Source: Virgibacillus_N oceani_A (GTDB lineage: Bacteria > Bacillota > Bacilli > Bacillales > Amphibacillaceae). Taken from it: a stretch of 64,000 bases of DNA. Shown piece by piece: positions 1 through 9,338 of this stretch. Numbering within the stretch: the first letter of the stretch is position 1; every line of letters begins with the position of its first letter. The stretch lies in the NCBI GenBank assembly GCA_041521345.1, contig JBGOHB010000008.1; one strand, given 5' to 3'. Below the pieces are notes generated by a model, which saw nothing but the letters and a program-made list of their open reading frames with translations, was not told where the DNA came from and ran no database searches. The translations under genes were made by a program, and so were the position numbers.

Positions 1-1170
1 CTTTTAGGACTATTCCCCTTAATTTATAGATTCTGAATTTAGGAAACCCCTTAAATTCATTTGCTAGAAAACAAAAATAATTTTAGATTCCGAATATATG
101 AAGTATACGTTCTGCATGAAGAAGCAGTGAAGTAAATAAACAAATAAATTCACAATGAATATTGCCATGGAGTTGATCCACCTTTGCCATTTTACTGATC
201 CATTAATGCCATAAAATAGAACCACTTATGACATTAGAGATCCACTTATAAGTTAGAGCTTAATAAAAGCGACAGCATTTCTGCTTGCCTTTGACTGCCG
301 TGCCAATAGATAAATTTCACAGTGTATTTCAACAAGTAACCATATTAAAGCAAATGATCAAATTAACTATTTCCTTTTTTCATCGGAATTGGAAACTATA
401 CAAAAAATCCTTGTGTCAATCTGTATCACGTAAAGCTAAAGATTCATGTTTTGAAAAGAATATCTAAATAAAAGCATTAATGAGCTATGTTTATTATGCT
501 GGAAATTGCCTCCTGCAGTAAAAATTATAAAACCTTTAAGGATGCATAAAACAAAAAAATTAATCTCACTAAAAGGTTAATTTAAAGTAAAGAATATATT
601 GACATGTTAGAAAATTTGACATATAATCTAATGAAACCACCTAACAAGATTCTAGTTAATTAGTTATTAGAATAAATTTTAGTTATTTTTAGGAAAAGTT
701 ATTTATTTCTTTAAAAAAGGTCACATAATTTCGGTGCATAATCTGCGCGGAGGATTCACACTAGCTAGTTAATTTAAAGCTTATAGTACTTAGTGAATAG
801 GGAGCGATATTAAAATTTTTTTAGTATGGCTCTTTTTAATGTTCATTTTAGATATCAGAAAAATCTAACCCTAGAATCTAAGTTAAAAATGTGGTGATAA
901 GGGGTGGGTCATGAAATTTTAATATAAAAATTAGCACTTGATTAAGAGTAAATTCACCAATGAAAATTGATTGTTTGCGGGGGGAAATTTGTTTGAATAA
1001 GAATACTTGTATATTTTTCAACGTAAATAGGACACTCTGTTTTAAACTATTCATTGATATTATTCCTGCTACAATCAATACATCTCACCAGATAAAGATA
1101 ATAAAATTTAATCTGTTAATAATTTTTTCATAAGAACCTCAAGAAAAAATGTTTAATAAAGGGAGATGGT
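1..1170. other. long non-coding stretch upstream of the histidine permease
   Basis: No open frame here has a good ribosome binding site or recognisable protein features. The stretch is very AT-rich and looks like degenerate intergenic DNA. The only structured part I see is the 22-bp repeat block at about 155-250, listed separately. A promoter for the downstream permease/hut operon should lie in the last few hundred bases, but I could not fix one. Confidence 0.6.
155..250. repeat. four to five imperfect 22-bp tandem repeats
   Basis: GATCCA or GAACCA starts at 175, 197, 219 and 239. TGCCAT or TGACAT starts at 163, 185, 207 and 229, an exact 22-bp period. The unit is roughly GATCCACnTnTGCCAT followed by six variable bases. 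Multiple spaced repeats of this length are known at the ends of IS21-family elements, where they bind transposase. An IS-end remnant is therefore my inference; no transposase gene is adjacent. Confidence 0.6.
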
Positions 1171-1173
1171 TTG

Positions 1174-2493
1174 ATGTTTGGTTCAGTCGTTGTTTCAGTC
1201 ATTGTCTTAGCAGTATTGAGTCTTTTACGTGTCAACGTAATTTTCGCAATCTTAATTGCTGCGGGTGTTGCAGGTTTAATGGAAGGGTTATCCCTTGTGG
1301 AAGCAACGAACATACTCGTTTCCGGAATGGGAGGACAGGCAAACACAGCACTTAGTTATATTTTGCTTGGAATGTTTGCTGTCATGATTGGCTATTCTGG
1401 TATTACAGGATTTCTTGTTAAAAGACTTATAAAAGTGATAAAAGGGAAACGTGCAATTATGTTGTTTACAATTGCCGGAGTCGCTTGCCTGTCACAAAAT
1501 GTGGTACCCGTTCATATTGCTTTTATCCCAATTTTAATTCCACCCTTACTTTATTTATTTGATAAAATGAAGGTTGATCGTAGAGGGGTTGCTGCTGCAT
1601 TGACATTTGGATTAAAGGCTCCATATATGCTCATTCCAGCAGGATTTGGGCTAATATTTCAGGGTATTATCGTTGATGAAATGAATGCAAATGGGATGGC
1701 AATTGGGCTCTCTTCAGTAACACTCGCAATGATTATTCCTGTACTAGGTATGCTTTTCGGATTATTGATTGCAATTTTATTTTCTTACCGGAAAGATCGC
1801 GTAGCAACTCAATCCAATGATGAACGGGAGTCAATAAATGAAATAGCTGCATCCGAGGATGATGTAGTGCCATTTACTAGGCTTCATTTACTCACAATTA
1901 TAGCAATAATTGCTGCTTTGGCTGTACAGCTTATATCTGATTCTCTTGTTTTGGGGGCGCTTTCAGGCATTATCCTCATGTTCGTGTTTACAGTAGTTCC
2001 ATTTCATAAAGGAGAAAAGGTGGTTACGGACGGGATTACTATGATGGGTATGATTGCCTTTGTTATGTTAATAGCCTCCGGTTATGCAACCGTTCTGCAA
2101 GAGACTGGCGGCGTTGAAGCTCTTGTGAATTCTGCTACTGGCATCATTGATGGTGGCAGTAAAGTTACTATTGCCTTCATCATGCTCTTGGTTGGGCTTA
2201 TTGTGACAATGGGAATCGGAACATCTTTTGGTACTATTCCGATTATTGCTGCATTGTTTGTCCCGATTTGTATAGCTGCCGGATTTTCACCAATGGCCAC
2301 TGCTGCATTAATTGGTACTGCCGGTGCATTAGGTGATGCGGGTTCTCCTGCATCAGATAGTACACTTGGACCTACTGCTGGATTAAATGCTGACGGTAAA
2401 CACCATCATATTTGGGATACTGTCGTTCCGACCTTTTTGCATTATAATATCCCACTAATCTTTTTTGGTACGATTGCCGCAGTAATATTGTAA
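1174..2493 (+). CDS. Na+/H+ antiporter-family (YuiF-like) permease, probable histidine transporter
   Basis: A polytopic membrane protein of about 439 residues, hydrophobic almost throughout with roughly 11 to 12 predicted membrane spans. A charged cytoplasmic loop lies near residues 205-235. The sequence style (AAGVAGLMEGLSLVEA near the N terminus, AALIGTAGALGDAGSPASDS near the C terminus) fits the Na_H_antiporter/YuiF group, some members of which are described as amino acid or histidine permeases. It is the first gene of the hut operon, 68 bp before hutP, the place where a histidine importer would be expected since no hutM is present. The ATG at 1174 sits 8 bases after GGGAG; a TTG one codon upstream is also possible. 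Substrate is inferred from context only. Confidence 0.8.
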   Translation: MFGSVVVSVIVLAVLSLLRVNVIFAILIAAGVAGLMEGLSLVEATNILVSGMGGQANTALSYILLGMFAVMIGYSGITGFLVKRLIKVIKGKRAIMLFTIAGVACLSQNVVPVHIAFIPILIPPLLYLFDKMKVDRRGVAAALTFGLKAPYMLIPAGFGLIFQGIIVDEMNANGMAIGLSSVTLAMIIPVLGMLFGLLIAILFSYRKDRVATQSNDERESINEIAASEDDVVPFTRLHLLTIIAIIAALAVQLISDSLVLGALSGIILMFVFTVVPFHKGEKVVTDGITMMGMIAFVMLIASGYATVLQETGGVEALVNSATGIIDGGSKVTIAFIMLLVGLIVTMGIGTSFGTIPIIAALFVPICIAAGFSPMATAALIGTAGALGDAGSPASDSTLGPTAGLNADGKHHHIWDTVVPTFLHYNIPLIFFGTIAAVIL

Positions 2494-2561
2494 GTTGACT
2501 TTTTAATTAGAATGAAATAGACTAAAATCAGTTATTAGTAATTAGAAAAGAGTGAATTTTT

Positions 2562-3002
2562 ATGTCATTAGATCATAACCATTTAATTGGCAAAGAGGCT
2601 ATATTACTTTTGCTTAATAATGATAATAAGTTGTCCAACAATGTAAAAAAACTAGATTGGAAGTTTTGCAAAGGAAAAGTTGGGTCAATGGATGGACAGA
2701 AAGTTGTGGCAGCGGTAGAAACGGCAGCAAAAAATCAGGGGATTATTCAATCTGGGCTGTACAGGGAAGCACATGCAATGTACCATGCAATTATGGAAGC
2801 TTTGAGCGGTGTAACTCGTGGCAATAATCAGATTGGTACGGTACTCCGGACTGTCGGATTGCAATTTGCAATTATTCGTGGTAACCCGTATGATGACAAA
2901 AAAGAAGGAGAATGGATTGCTGTTGCTTTCTATGGTACGATTGGTGCACCTGTTAGAGGTCTTGAGCATGAAGCAATTGGACTTGGAATTAATCATATAT
3001 AA
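2562..3002 (+). CDS. hutP: HutP, histidine-responsive RNA-binding antiterminator
   Basis: The 146-residue protein matches Bacillus HutP along its whole length, with recognisable GKVGSMDGQKVVAA, HAMYHAIMEAL, GVTRG, LRTVGL, YGTIGAP and GLEHEAIGLGINHI blocks. The metal- and histidine-binding histidines of the family are visible as H71, H75 and H136, matching H73, H77 and H138 of B. subtilis. HutP hexamers bound to L-histidine and Mg2+ bind NAG triplets in the nascent mRNA and stop a terminator from forming. Here that terminator lies at 3330-3361, before hutH. The function is therefore supported by both the protein and its RNA target. Confidence 0.97.
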   Translation: MSLDHNHLIGKEAILLLLNNDNKLSNNVKKLDWKFCKGKVGSMDGQKVVAAVETAAKNQGIIQSGLYREAHAMYHAIMEALSGVTRGNNQIGTVLRTVGLQFAIIRGNPYDDKKEGEWIAVAFYGTIGAPVRGLEHEAIGLGINHI

Positions 3003-3303
3003 GTACGAATTTAAAAAAGATAATAAGAGGCACGTAGGCTAGGGCCGTAACAGCCCAGGACTGAGGATTACTTGTCCCACCGAAAACATTTCGTACTCCG
3101 ATTACTGGTCTTACCAATACCACAAGTTCAATGCTGATACTAACAGGGGTTGCATGTTTAAAGTTCAAGGTTTCGCAGCTTTCAGTATCGGAATTGTAAT
3201 AACTGACTGGATTCTATATTTCCTACTGATTCTGGGAAGTTTGACAGAAGTTCCTTTGCTGCACTAAGAAATTTGAAGTTGCTAACATCCTTTATATAAT
3301 AAA

Positions 3304-3320
3304 TAGCCCAAAGTGTTTAG
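3304..3320 (+). promoter_or_regulatory. HutP binding site on the leader RNA
   Basis: The triplets TAG (3304), AAG (3311) and TAG (3318) are each separated by exactly four bases, the known NAG-N4-NAG-N4-NAG layout of HutP sites. A further TAG lies at 3326. The site is immediately 5' of the terminator hairpin, as in B. subtilis. Confidence 0.75.
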
Positions 3321-3329
3321 TAATTTAGG

Positions 3330-3365
3330 GGGCCGCGTAACACATTTGTGTTATGTGGCCCTTTT
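3330..3365 (+). terminator. HutP-controlled intrinsic terminator before hutH
   Basis: Stem GGGCCGCGTAACAC (3330-3343) pairs with GTGTTATGTGGCCC (3348-3361): 14 pairs, two of them G-U, with a four-base ATTT loop and then TTTT. It should stop transcription after hutP unless HutP with histidine is bound to the adjacent site. Confidence 0.85.
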
Positions 3366-3485
3366 ATGTTTCGGATAGATAACGCTTACACTAAGAGTCT
3401 GTCAACCTGTATTTGTTAAGTCACAACGACATGATCAATAAATTAAAATTAGAAACAATAAGACATACTTTGGAGGTTTACAGAA

Positions 3486-5015
3486 ATGGTTACGTTAACT
3501 GGAAAAGCTTTAACATTTGAGGAAATAAATCGAGTTGTATTTAACCATGAGAAAGTAGTTATTGCTGACTCGAGTATTCGCAAAATTAAAAGTAACCGAA
3601 GAACGGTAAATGAGATGATTGATTCAAGAAACACGATGTATGGCATTAATACAGGTTTTGGAAAATTTAGCGATGTTGTCATTGCAGATGAAGACTTGGA
3701 TGAACTACAGCTTAATCTCATACATTCACATGCTTGTGGTGTAGGTTCACCTTTTTCAGAGGAGATTAGCCGTACAATGCTGTTATTACGAGCAAATGCC
3801 TTATCGCAAGGATTTTCAGGGGTTAGAACAGCATTAGTCGAGCAACTTGTAGATCTTGTTAATGCATCCATCCACCCTGTGATTCCTGAACAAGGATCAT
3901 TGGGAGCGAGTGGGGACTTGGCTCCGCTAGCCCATCTTGCTTTAACTTTGTTAGGCGAAGGAGAGGTTTTTTATAAAGGTGATCGGATTCCCGCATTAAA
4001 GGCATTAAAGAAAGAAGGGATTACCCCTTTAAAACTAAAAGCAAAAGAAGGTTTGGCACTTATAAATGGAACACAGACAATGACTGCTGTTGGTATTATT
4101 ACGTATTTACAAGTAGAAAAATTACTACGCCAAAGTGAACTCATTGCAGCAATGACGTTGGAAGGATTACACGCAATAATTACTGCATTTGACGCTGACT
4201 TACACAAAGTTCGTGGCCATCAGGAACAAATGGAGGTGGCTCAACGAATTAGATCACTTTTATCGGATAGTAGCCTTATGACAAACCAAGGAGAATTACG
4301 TGTACAGGACGCCTATTCATTACGATGTATTCCCCAAGTTCTGGGAGCTTGCTGGCAATCTGTTTATTATGCTAGGGAAAAGCTGGTAACAGAAATCAAT
4401 GCTGTTACAGATAATCCATTGATTTTTTCTGGTGAAAACAAGGTGATATCCGGTGGTAATTTTCACGGTCAACCAATTGCATTTGCGATGGACTTTATCA
4501 AACTGGGAATAGCTGAAACCGCAAATATTGCAGAACGGCGTATCGAACGATTAGTTAATCCACAGCTGAATGATTTGCCGGCATTTTTAAGTCCAAATCC
4601 AGGGATTGAATCAGGTGCGATGATTATGCAATATAGTGCAGCGTCCCTCGTCTCGGAAAATAAAACACTAGCACATCCGGCAAGTGTCGACTCCATCCCG
4701 TCCTCAGCAAATCAAGAAGATCATGTGAGCATGGGAACAATCGCTGCAAGACATGCATTACAAATGTTGTCAAACACACGCCGGGTTGTTGCGATAGAAC
4801 TAATTTGTTCTATGCAAGCGGTAGAGTATCGTGGGGTAGGTCGAATGGCATCACAAACGAGAGCTTTTTATGAAAAAGCAAGAAAAATTGTTCCATCGAT
4901 TACAAAGGATCGTGTATTTTCAACAGATATTGAAAGGTTATCCGATTGGTTAAAGGACGAACAAGAAAGTAGTGTTGAACAAAATCGTGTAGAAGGAGGA
5001 GTTTTTTTTGAATAG
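3486..5015 (+). CDS. hutH: histidine ammonia-lyase
   Basis: Catalyses L-histidine to trans-urocanate plus ammonia, the first step of the hut pathway, in the cytoplasm. The 509-residue length is normal for HutH. The MIO prosthetic group forms from the Ala-Ser-Gly triad visible at residues 141-143 in GSLGASGDLAPLAH. YGINTGFGKF and the QDAYSLRC-like block near residue 275 are also typical. GGAGG at 3472 is well spaced from the ATG. The gene overlaps hutU by 8 bp, pointing to translational coupling, and expression is gated by the HutP terminator just upstream. Confidence 0.98.
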   Translation: MVTLTGKALTFEEINRVVFNHEKVVIADSSIRKIKSNRRTVNEMIDSRNTMYGINTGFGKFSDVVIADEDLDELQLNLIHSHACGVGSPFSEEISRTMLLLRANALSQGFSGVRTALVEQLVDLVNASIHPVIPEQGSLGASGDLAPLAHLALTLLGEGEVFYKGDRIPALKALKKEGITPLKLKAKEGLALINGTQTMTAVGIITYLQVEKLLRQSELIAAMTLEGLHAIITAFDADLHKVRGHQEQMEVAQRIRSLLSDSSLMTNQGELRVQDAYSLRCIPQVLGACWQSVYYAREKLVTEINAVTDNPLIFSGENKVISGGNFHGQPIAFAMDFIKLGIAETANIAERRIERLVNPQLNDLPAFLSPNPGIESGAMIMQYSAASLVSENKTLAHPASVDSIPSSANQEDHVSMGTIAARHALQMLSNTRRVVAIELICSMQAVEYRGVGRMASQTRAFYEKARKIVPSITKDRVFSTDIERLSDWLKDEQESSVEQNRVEGGVFFE

Positions 5016-6663
5016 GATAAAAGTCCAAGCAAAAAAGGGGTTAGAACTAGAATGTAAGGGGTGGGAGCAAGAGGCAGCATTGCGAATGCTTTACAACAAT
5101 CTTGATCCAGAAGTTGCTGAAAACCCGGAAGAGCTTGTTGTTTACGGTGGTATCGGGAAGGCTGCCCGTAATTGGGAGTCATTTGAGGCTATTGTTAAAA
5201 CACTACGAAACTTGGAAAATGATGAAACGATGCTCGTTCAATCCGGGAAACCAGTGGGAGTATTTAAAACACATAAACATGCACCAAGAGTGTTACTCGC
5301 TAATTCAAATCTAGTTCCCAATTGGGCAACATGGGAGCATTTCCATGAACTCGACCAGAAAGGGTTAATGATGTATGGGCAAATGACAGCAGGGAGTTGG
5401 ATCTATATTGGTTCACAAGGAATCTTACAAGGAACCTACGAAACATTCTCTGCGCTTGCCAAGAAGCATTTTAATGGAACATTACGCCACACAATTACAT
5501 TGACAGCTGGACTTGGAGGTATGGGTGGTGCACAACCATTAGCTGTAACTATGAATGAAGGGGTTGTTATTGGAGTTGAAGTTGATAAAAACCGAATTGA
5601 AAAAAGACTGAAAACGAAATACTGTGATGTGATGACATACAGTGTAGATGAAGCGGTTAATTTGGCGAAGGAGGCAAAAAGAAAAGGGGAAGCGTTGTCC
5701 ATTGCCCTGTTAGGAAATGCTGCGGAAGTCCATCATCAGCTACTGGAAAAAGATATCCAAATTGACATTGTGACAGACCAAACATCAGCGCATGATCCAT
5801 TAAACGGCTATATTCCTGTTGGCTATTCGTTGGAAGAGGCGGAAAATTTACGTGAAAATCATCCGGAAAACTATATGAGATTAACAAAAAACAGCATGAA
5901 GACACATGTAGAAGCTATGTTGGAATTTCAGAAAAATGGTTCGATTGTTTTTGACTACGGAAATAATATCCGGCAGGTGGCAAGCGATGAGGGTTTGAAA
6001 GAAGCATTTGATTTTCCGGGTTTTGTACCTGCATTTATACGCCCGTTATTCACCGAGGGCAAAGGACCATTCCGCTGGGCCGCATTATCCGGAGATCCGG
6101 AGGACATTTATCGCACCGATGAGCTGATTAAAGAACTTTTTCCTGAAAACAAGGCACTGATCCGCTGGATTGATATGGCAAGTGAAAAGATATCTTTTCA
6201 AGGGCTTCCATCACGAATCTGCTGGCTAGGCTACGGGGAAAGAATGAAAATGGGACTGGCGATCAATGAATTGGTGAGGAAAGGAGAAATCAAAGCACCT
6301 ATTGTTATTGGCCGTGACCACCTGGACAGTGGTTCGGTTGCCTCGCCCAACAGGGAGACAGAAGGGATGAAGGATGGCAGTGATGCGGTGGCCGACTGGG
6401 CTGTATTAAATGCGCTCGTCAACACAGCAGCAGGCGGATCCTGGATTTCTTTTCATCATGGCGGGGGTGTTGGGATGGGCTATTCGCTCCATGCCGGAAT
6501 GGTTGCAGTTGCAAACGGTACGGATCTTGCCCGGGAGCGGCTGGAACGCGTGCTGACAACCGATCCCGGAATGGGAGTAATCCGTCACGCGGATGCAGGC
6601 TATGAATCAGCCATAGATTTTGCCAAAAGTAATAGTATCCGACTGCCAATGCAGGATAAATAG
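5008..6663 (+). CDS. hutU: urocanate hydratase
   Basis: Converts urocanate to 4-imidazolone-5-propionate using tightly bound NAD+. The 551 residues match the family closely: GLGGMGGAQP for NAD binding near residue 170, and the urocanase signature FQGLPSRICWLGYGER with its conserved cysteine near residue 400. GRDHLDSGSVASPNRET carries Ser where some Bacillus proteins have Cys; Ser is common in the family. The start is a TTG at 5008, placed inside the last codons of hutH with AGAAGGAGGA ending 7 bases before it. Confidence 0.98.
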   Translation: MNRIKVQAKKGLELECKGWEQEAALRMLYNNLDPEVAENPEELVVYGGIGKAARNWESFEAIVKTLRNLENDETMLVQSGKPVGVFKTHKHAPRVLLANSNLVPNWATWEHFHELDQKGLMMYGQMTAGSWIYIGSQGILQGTYETFSALAKKHFNGTLRHTITLTAGLGGMGGAQPLAVTMNEGVVIGVEVDKNRIEKRLKTKYCDVMTYSVDEAVNLAKEAKRKGEALSIALLGNAAEVHHQLLEKDIQIDIVTDQTSAHDPLNGYIPVGYSLEEAENLRENHPENYMRLTKNSMKTHVEAMLEFQKNGSIVFDYGNNIRQVASDEGLKEAFDFPGFVPAFIRPLFTEGKGPFRWAALSGDPEDIYRTDELIKELFPENKALIRWIDMASEKISFQGLPSRICWLGYGERMKMGLAINELVRKGEIKAPIVIGRDHLDSGSVASPNRETEGMKDGSDAVADWAVLNALVNTAAGGSWISFHHGGGVGMGYSLHAGMVAVANGTDLARERLERVLTTDPGMGVIRHADAGYESAIDFAKSNSIRLPMQDK

Positions 6664-6678
6664 AAAGGAGATTGGAAT

Positions 6679-7935
6679 ATGCAAGTTGATATACTAATAA
6701 CGAACATTGGAGAGCTTTTAACAATGGATAAAATCGGGCCGGTAAAAGGAACGGAAATGAATGACTTACAGGTGCATGAAAATATGGCCATTGCAATTAA
6801 GAACGGAAAAGTGGCGTGGGTTGGCCGCTCGGAAGATGCTGCTGGTATGAAAGCAGAAAGAGCGATCGACGCAAAAGGAAGACTTGTCACGCCTGGACTT
6901 GTCGAAGCGCATACCCACCTTGTTTTTGGCGGTTCCCGCGAAGGCGAGATGGCACTGAAACAGCAGGGTGTTCCATATTTGGAGATTTTAAAGCAGGGCG
7001 GCGGTATTTTATCTACCGTGGAAGCAACAAGGGAAGCAACAGAGGAAGAATTGCTGGAAAAAGCACTGTTCCACCTTGACCGCATGGCAACTTACGGGAT
7101 AACAACAGTGGAAGCCAAAAGCGGCTACGGGTTGAATAAAGAAACTGAGCTGAAGCAGCTTCGGGTAGTTAAAGAGGCAAAAGAGAATCATGCACTTGAT
7201 ATCGTATCCACTTACTTAGGAGCCCATGCCATTCCAAAAGAATATAAAGAAGATCCGGATGCATTTTTGGATGAAATGGCTGCGTTATTCGATGAAATCA
7301 AAGCGGAGAATCTAGCAGAATTTGTAGATATTTTCACAGAAACCGGTGTGTTTACGGTGGAACAATCAAGAAAGTTTTTACAAAAGGCGAAGGATAAAGG
7401 AATTGATGTGAAAATCCATGCAGATGAAATTGATCCGCTTGGAGGGACGCAGCTGGCAGTGGAAATGGGAGCCATAAGCGGTGATCATTTGGCTGTTGCA
7501 ACAGATGAAGGGATTAAACAATTAAGTGAATCGAATACCATCGGGGTTATCCTGCCGGGAACAAGTTTTTATCTCGGAAAAGAAACCTATGCAAGAGCGC
7601 GGAAAATGATTGATGCTGGTGCTGCCATTGCAATTTCTACTGATTTTAACCCGGGAAGTTCCGTAACAGAAAACCTGCAATTTATCATGACGCTTGCCGC
7701 TCTGAAATTAAGAATGTCCCCGGCCGAGATATGGCATTCAGTTACCGTTAATGCAGCCCACGCCATTGGCAAAGGAGATGAGGCTGGGAGCATCCGTAAA
7801 AGCGGTGATGCAGATATTGTGATCTGGGATGCGCCAAACCATATGTATATTCCGTATCATTATGGGGTGAACCATACAAATACAGTTATAAAAAGTGGGG
7901 TTATTTTATATGAAAGGCAGGAGATTGGATCATGA
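6679..7935 (+). CDS. hutI: imidazolonepropionase
   Basis: Hydrolyses 4-imidazolone-5-propionate to N-formimidoyl-L-glutamate. It is a metal-dependent amidohydrolase of 418 residues. The metal-binding H-x-H is at residues 78 and 80 (VEAHTHLVF), and further ligands are in KIHADEIDPLGG and ISTDFNPGS. AAAGGAG precedes the ATG after a 15-base gap from hutU. The stop overlaps the hutG start (ATGA), so the two are coupled. Confidence 0.98.
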   Translation: MQVDILITNIGELLTMDKIGPVKGTEMNDLQVHENMAIAIKNGKVAWVGRSEDAAGMKAERAIDAKGRLVTPGLVEAHTHLVFGGSREGEMALKQQGVPYLEILKQGGGILSTVEATREATEEELLEKALFHLDRMATYGITTVEAKSGYGLNKETELKQLRVVKEAKENHALDIVSTYLGAHAIPKEYKEDPDAFLDEMAALFDEIKAENLAEFVDIFTETGVFTVEQSRKFLQKAKDKGIDVKIHADEIDPLGGTQLAVEMGAISGDHLAVATDEGIKQLSESNTIGVILPGTSFYLGKETYARARKMIDAGAAIAISTDFNPGSSVTENLQFIMTLAALKLRMSPAEIWHSVTVNAAHAIGKGDEAGSIRKSGDADIVIWDAPNHMYIPYHYGVNHTNTVIKSGVILYERQEIGS

Positions 7936-8888
7936 AGTTGCGCCATCTAAAACCTGCCGGTGAAGCGATTTTTAAAGACCGTTATACAACAAAAGCAAAA
8001 GAACTACTTACACACTGGAACAATGGGAAAATGGGAGAGTTTGGCTTGGTTGGTGTACCCTTTTCCAAGCCTTCCATCAGCCATTCGGGTGCCTCTTTTG
8101 CTCCGGAGACGATCCGTGCCGCATTGCAAAGCTATTCCACCTATTCCGGTGAAGAAAATTTGGAACTAACGGACAGCATTTTGGATTTTGGTGATATGAT
8201 GATGGATCCAACAGATGTCATTGGAAACCATAAACGGGTGGAGGATAGCTTAACAGATGTATTTGCTACAGGAGCTGCTAATCATTGGATGATACTGGGC
8301 GGTGATCACTCCATCAGTTATGGCTCCATTAAAGCATTAGCAGAAGAAAAAACAGTAGGTGTTATTCAGTTTGATGCTCACCATGATCTGCGTAATACAG
8401 AGGACGGAGGCCCGACAAATGGGACTCCATTTAGACGTCTGATGGAGGATCAGGTGATTAAAGGAGAACATCTAGTGCAAATAGGAATCCGTGATTTCAT
8501 GAATGCTTTTGCTTATGATGAATATGCCAAAGCGCAAGGGGTTACGGTTTATACAATGAAAGATGTTGAAGATATGACCCTGATAAAAATAATGGAAAAG
8601 GAGATTCAAAGGCTTTCTGAACAAACCGATTGTTTATATGTATCAGTTGATATGGATGTGCTTGATCAGGCTTTTGCACCGGGTTGTCCGGCGATTGGGC
8701 CGGGAGGCATGGATTCGAAAACTTTATTGGATGGGATTTTATTTGCAGGTAAACAGGAAAAAGTGAAAGCAATAGATATTGTGGAGATTGATCCAACGAT
8801 TGACTTTCGTAATATGACGAGCAGGGTAGCGGCTTATGTGATGCTGCAATTTATGAAAGGGAAATTGTCTACGACAAAGGATGGTTAA
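7932..8888 (+). CDS. hutG: formimidoylglutamase
   Basis: Hydrolyses N-formimidoyl-L-glutamate to glutamate and formamide, completing the pathway. It is an arginase/ureohydrolase-family enzyme of 318 residues with the binuclear manganese motifs GGDHS (123-127), FDAHHD (147-152) and SVDMDVLD near residue 240. It is the last gene of the operon, and a terminator follows at 9058. There is no hutM-type permease after it, which supports the upstream YuiF-like protein as the transporter. Confidence 0.97.
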   Translation: MKLRHLKPAGEAIFKDRYTTKAKELLTHWNNGKMGEFGLVGVPFSKPSISHSGASFAPETIRAALQSYSTYSGEENLELTDSILDFGDMMMDPTDVIGNHKRVEDSLTDVFATGAANHWMILGGDHSISYGSIKALAEEKTVGVIQFDAHHDLRNTEDGGPTNGTPFRRLMEDQVIKGEHLVQIGIRDFMNAFAYDEYAKAQGVTVYTMKDVEDMTLIKIMEKEIQRLSEQTDCLYVSVDMDVLDQAFAPGCPAIGPGGMDSKTLLDGILFAGKQEKVKAIDIVEIDPTIDFRNMTSRVAAYVMLQFMKGKLSTTKDG

Positions 8889-9057
8889 GCCAATCCTGAT
8901 TTAATTCATACCCTACTGTTGGACAATCTAGTTAGTTCAAATCCACACGGTTTACTTTACTATTTAAAGTGCTGCTATGAAGTAAAAATTCTCGTCTAAT
9001 AACAGGGTAAGAGGACAACTAAGATTTTTCTTTCTTAATGATTAAAAAAAGATTAAG

Positions 9058-9115
9058 GCCGGCATTCTTTGAGTCCATTCATTATATTATGTTCACAAAG
9101 AATATCGGCTTTTTT
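9058..9115 (+). terminator. intrinsic terminator of the hut operon
   Basis: GCCGGCATTCTTTG (9058-9071) pairs with CAAAGAATATCGGC (9096-9109) with a small internal mismatch and a long loop. A run of six T follows. It lies 170 bases after hutG on the same strand. Confidence 0.7.
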
Positions 9116-9200
9116 AAAATTCATATGGTAATGCAAAGCGGTTGGACGCAAACAGTCTAGTTCAATTACCTTTTGATCCATAAATTTAGATCTGTTTATT

Positions 9201-9250
9201 GCGGATGAAATGAGCCACTTAGGCGTAATTTTGAGCCACCGGTTGCGTGA
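9201..9250. repeat. short tandem repeats with GAGCCAC cores
   Basis: GAGCCAC occurs at 9212 and 9233, a 21-bp step, each preceded by a GCG-containing segment (GCGGATGAAAT, GCGTAATTTT, then GCGTGAAAAA). The arrangement is like the repeated transposase-binding units at IS21-type ends. This is an inference; no matching transposase is nearby. Confidence 0.4.
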
Positions 9251-9255
9251 AAAAG

Positions 9256-9282
9256 GGACCACAGGGACAGGTTCCCCAGTCC
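9256..9282 (+). repeat. REP-like palindrome, left copy
   Basis: GGACCACAGGGACAGG is followed by TTCCCCAGTCC, an imperfect palindrome. The first 16 bases recur exactly, inverted, in the copy at 11922-11948. The two copies bracket the broken REP-associated transposase and the broken comM gene, as expected for a REP/RAYT pair. Confidence 0.6.
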
Positions 9283-9338
9283 AATCAGTCCACCTGGGCC
9301 TATGGTCCATGCTCTTATGAATTCTTGTACGTACGAAT

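Larger units (their letters stand above)
3003..3485 (+). other. hutP-hutH leader region
   Basis: This 483-base gap holds the HutP target and terminator at its 3' end, listed separately. The first 300 bases encode nothing I can identify. They may include degenerate coding sequence, but no frame is convincing. Confidence 0.5.

Noticed and set aside
155..250. Repeat block considered as a CRISPR array
   Set aside because: Units are contiguous and imperfect with no unique spacers of about 30 bp, and no cas genes are near.
285..467. 60-codon open frame
   Set aside because: No ribosome binding site, no recognisable protein features, AT-rich random-looking composition.
3020..3290. Possible membrane-protein remnant before hutH
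   Set aside because: A short hydrophobic stretch faintly like a DUF624 start, but too short and weak to call.
5008..6663. Ser in GRDHLDSGSV of HutU seen as a lost catalytic Cys
   Set aside because: The conserved Cys is in FQGLPSRICW and is present; Ser at this other position is common in the family.
6600..7085. 161-codon minus-strand frame across hutU/hutI
   Set aside because: It is antisense to two well-supported genes and has no start signal; a codon-bias shadow.
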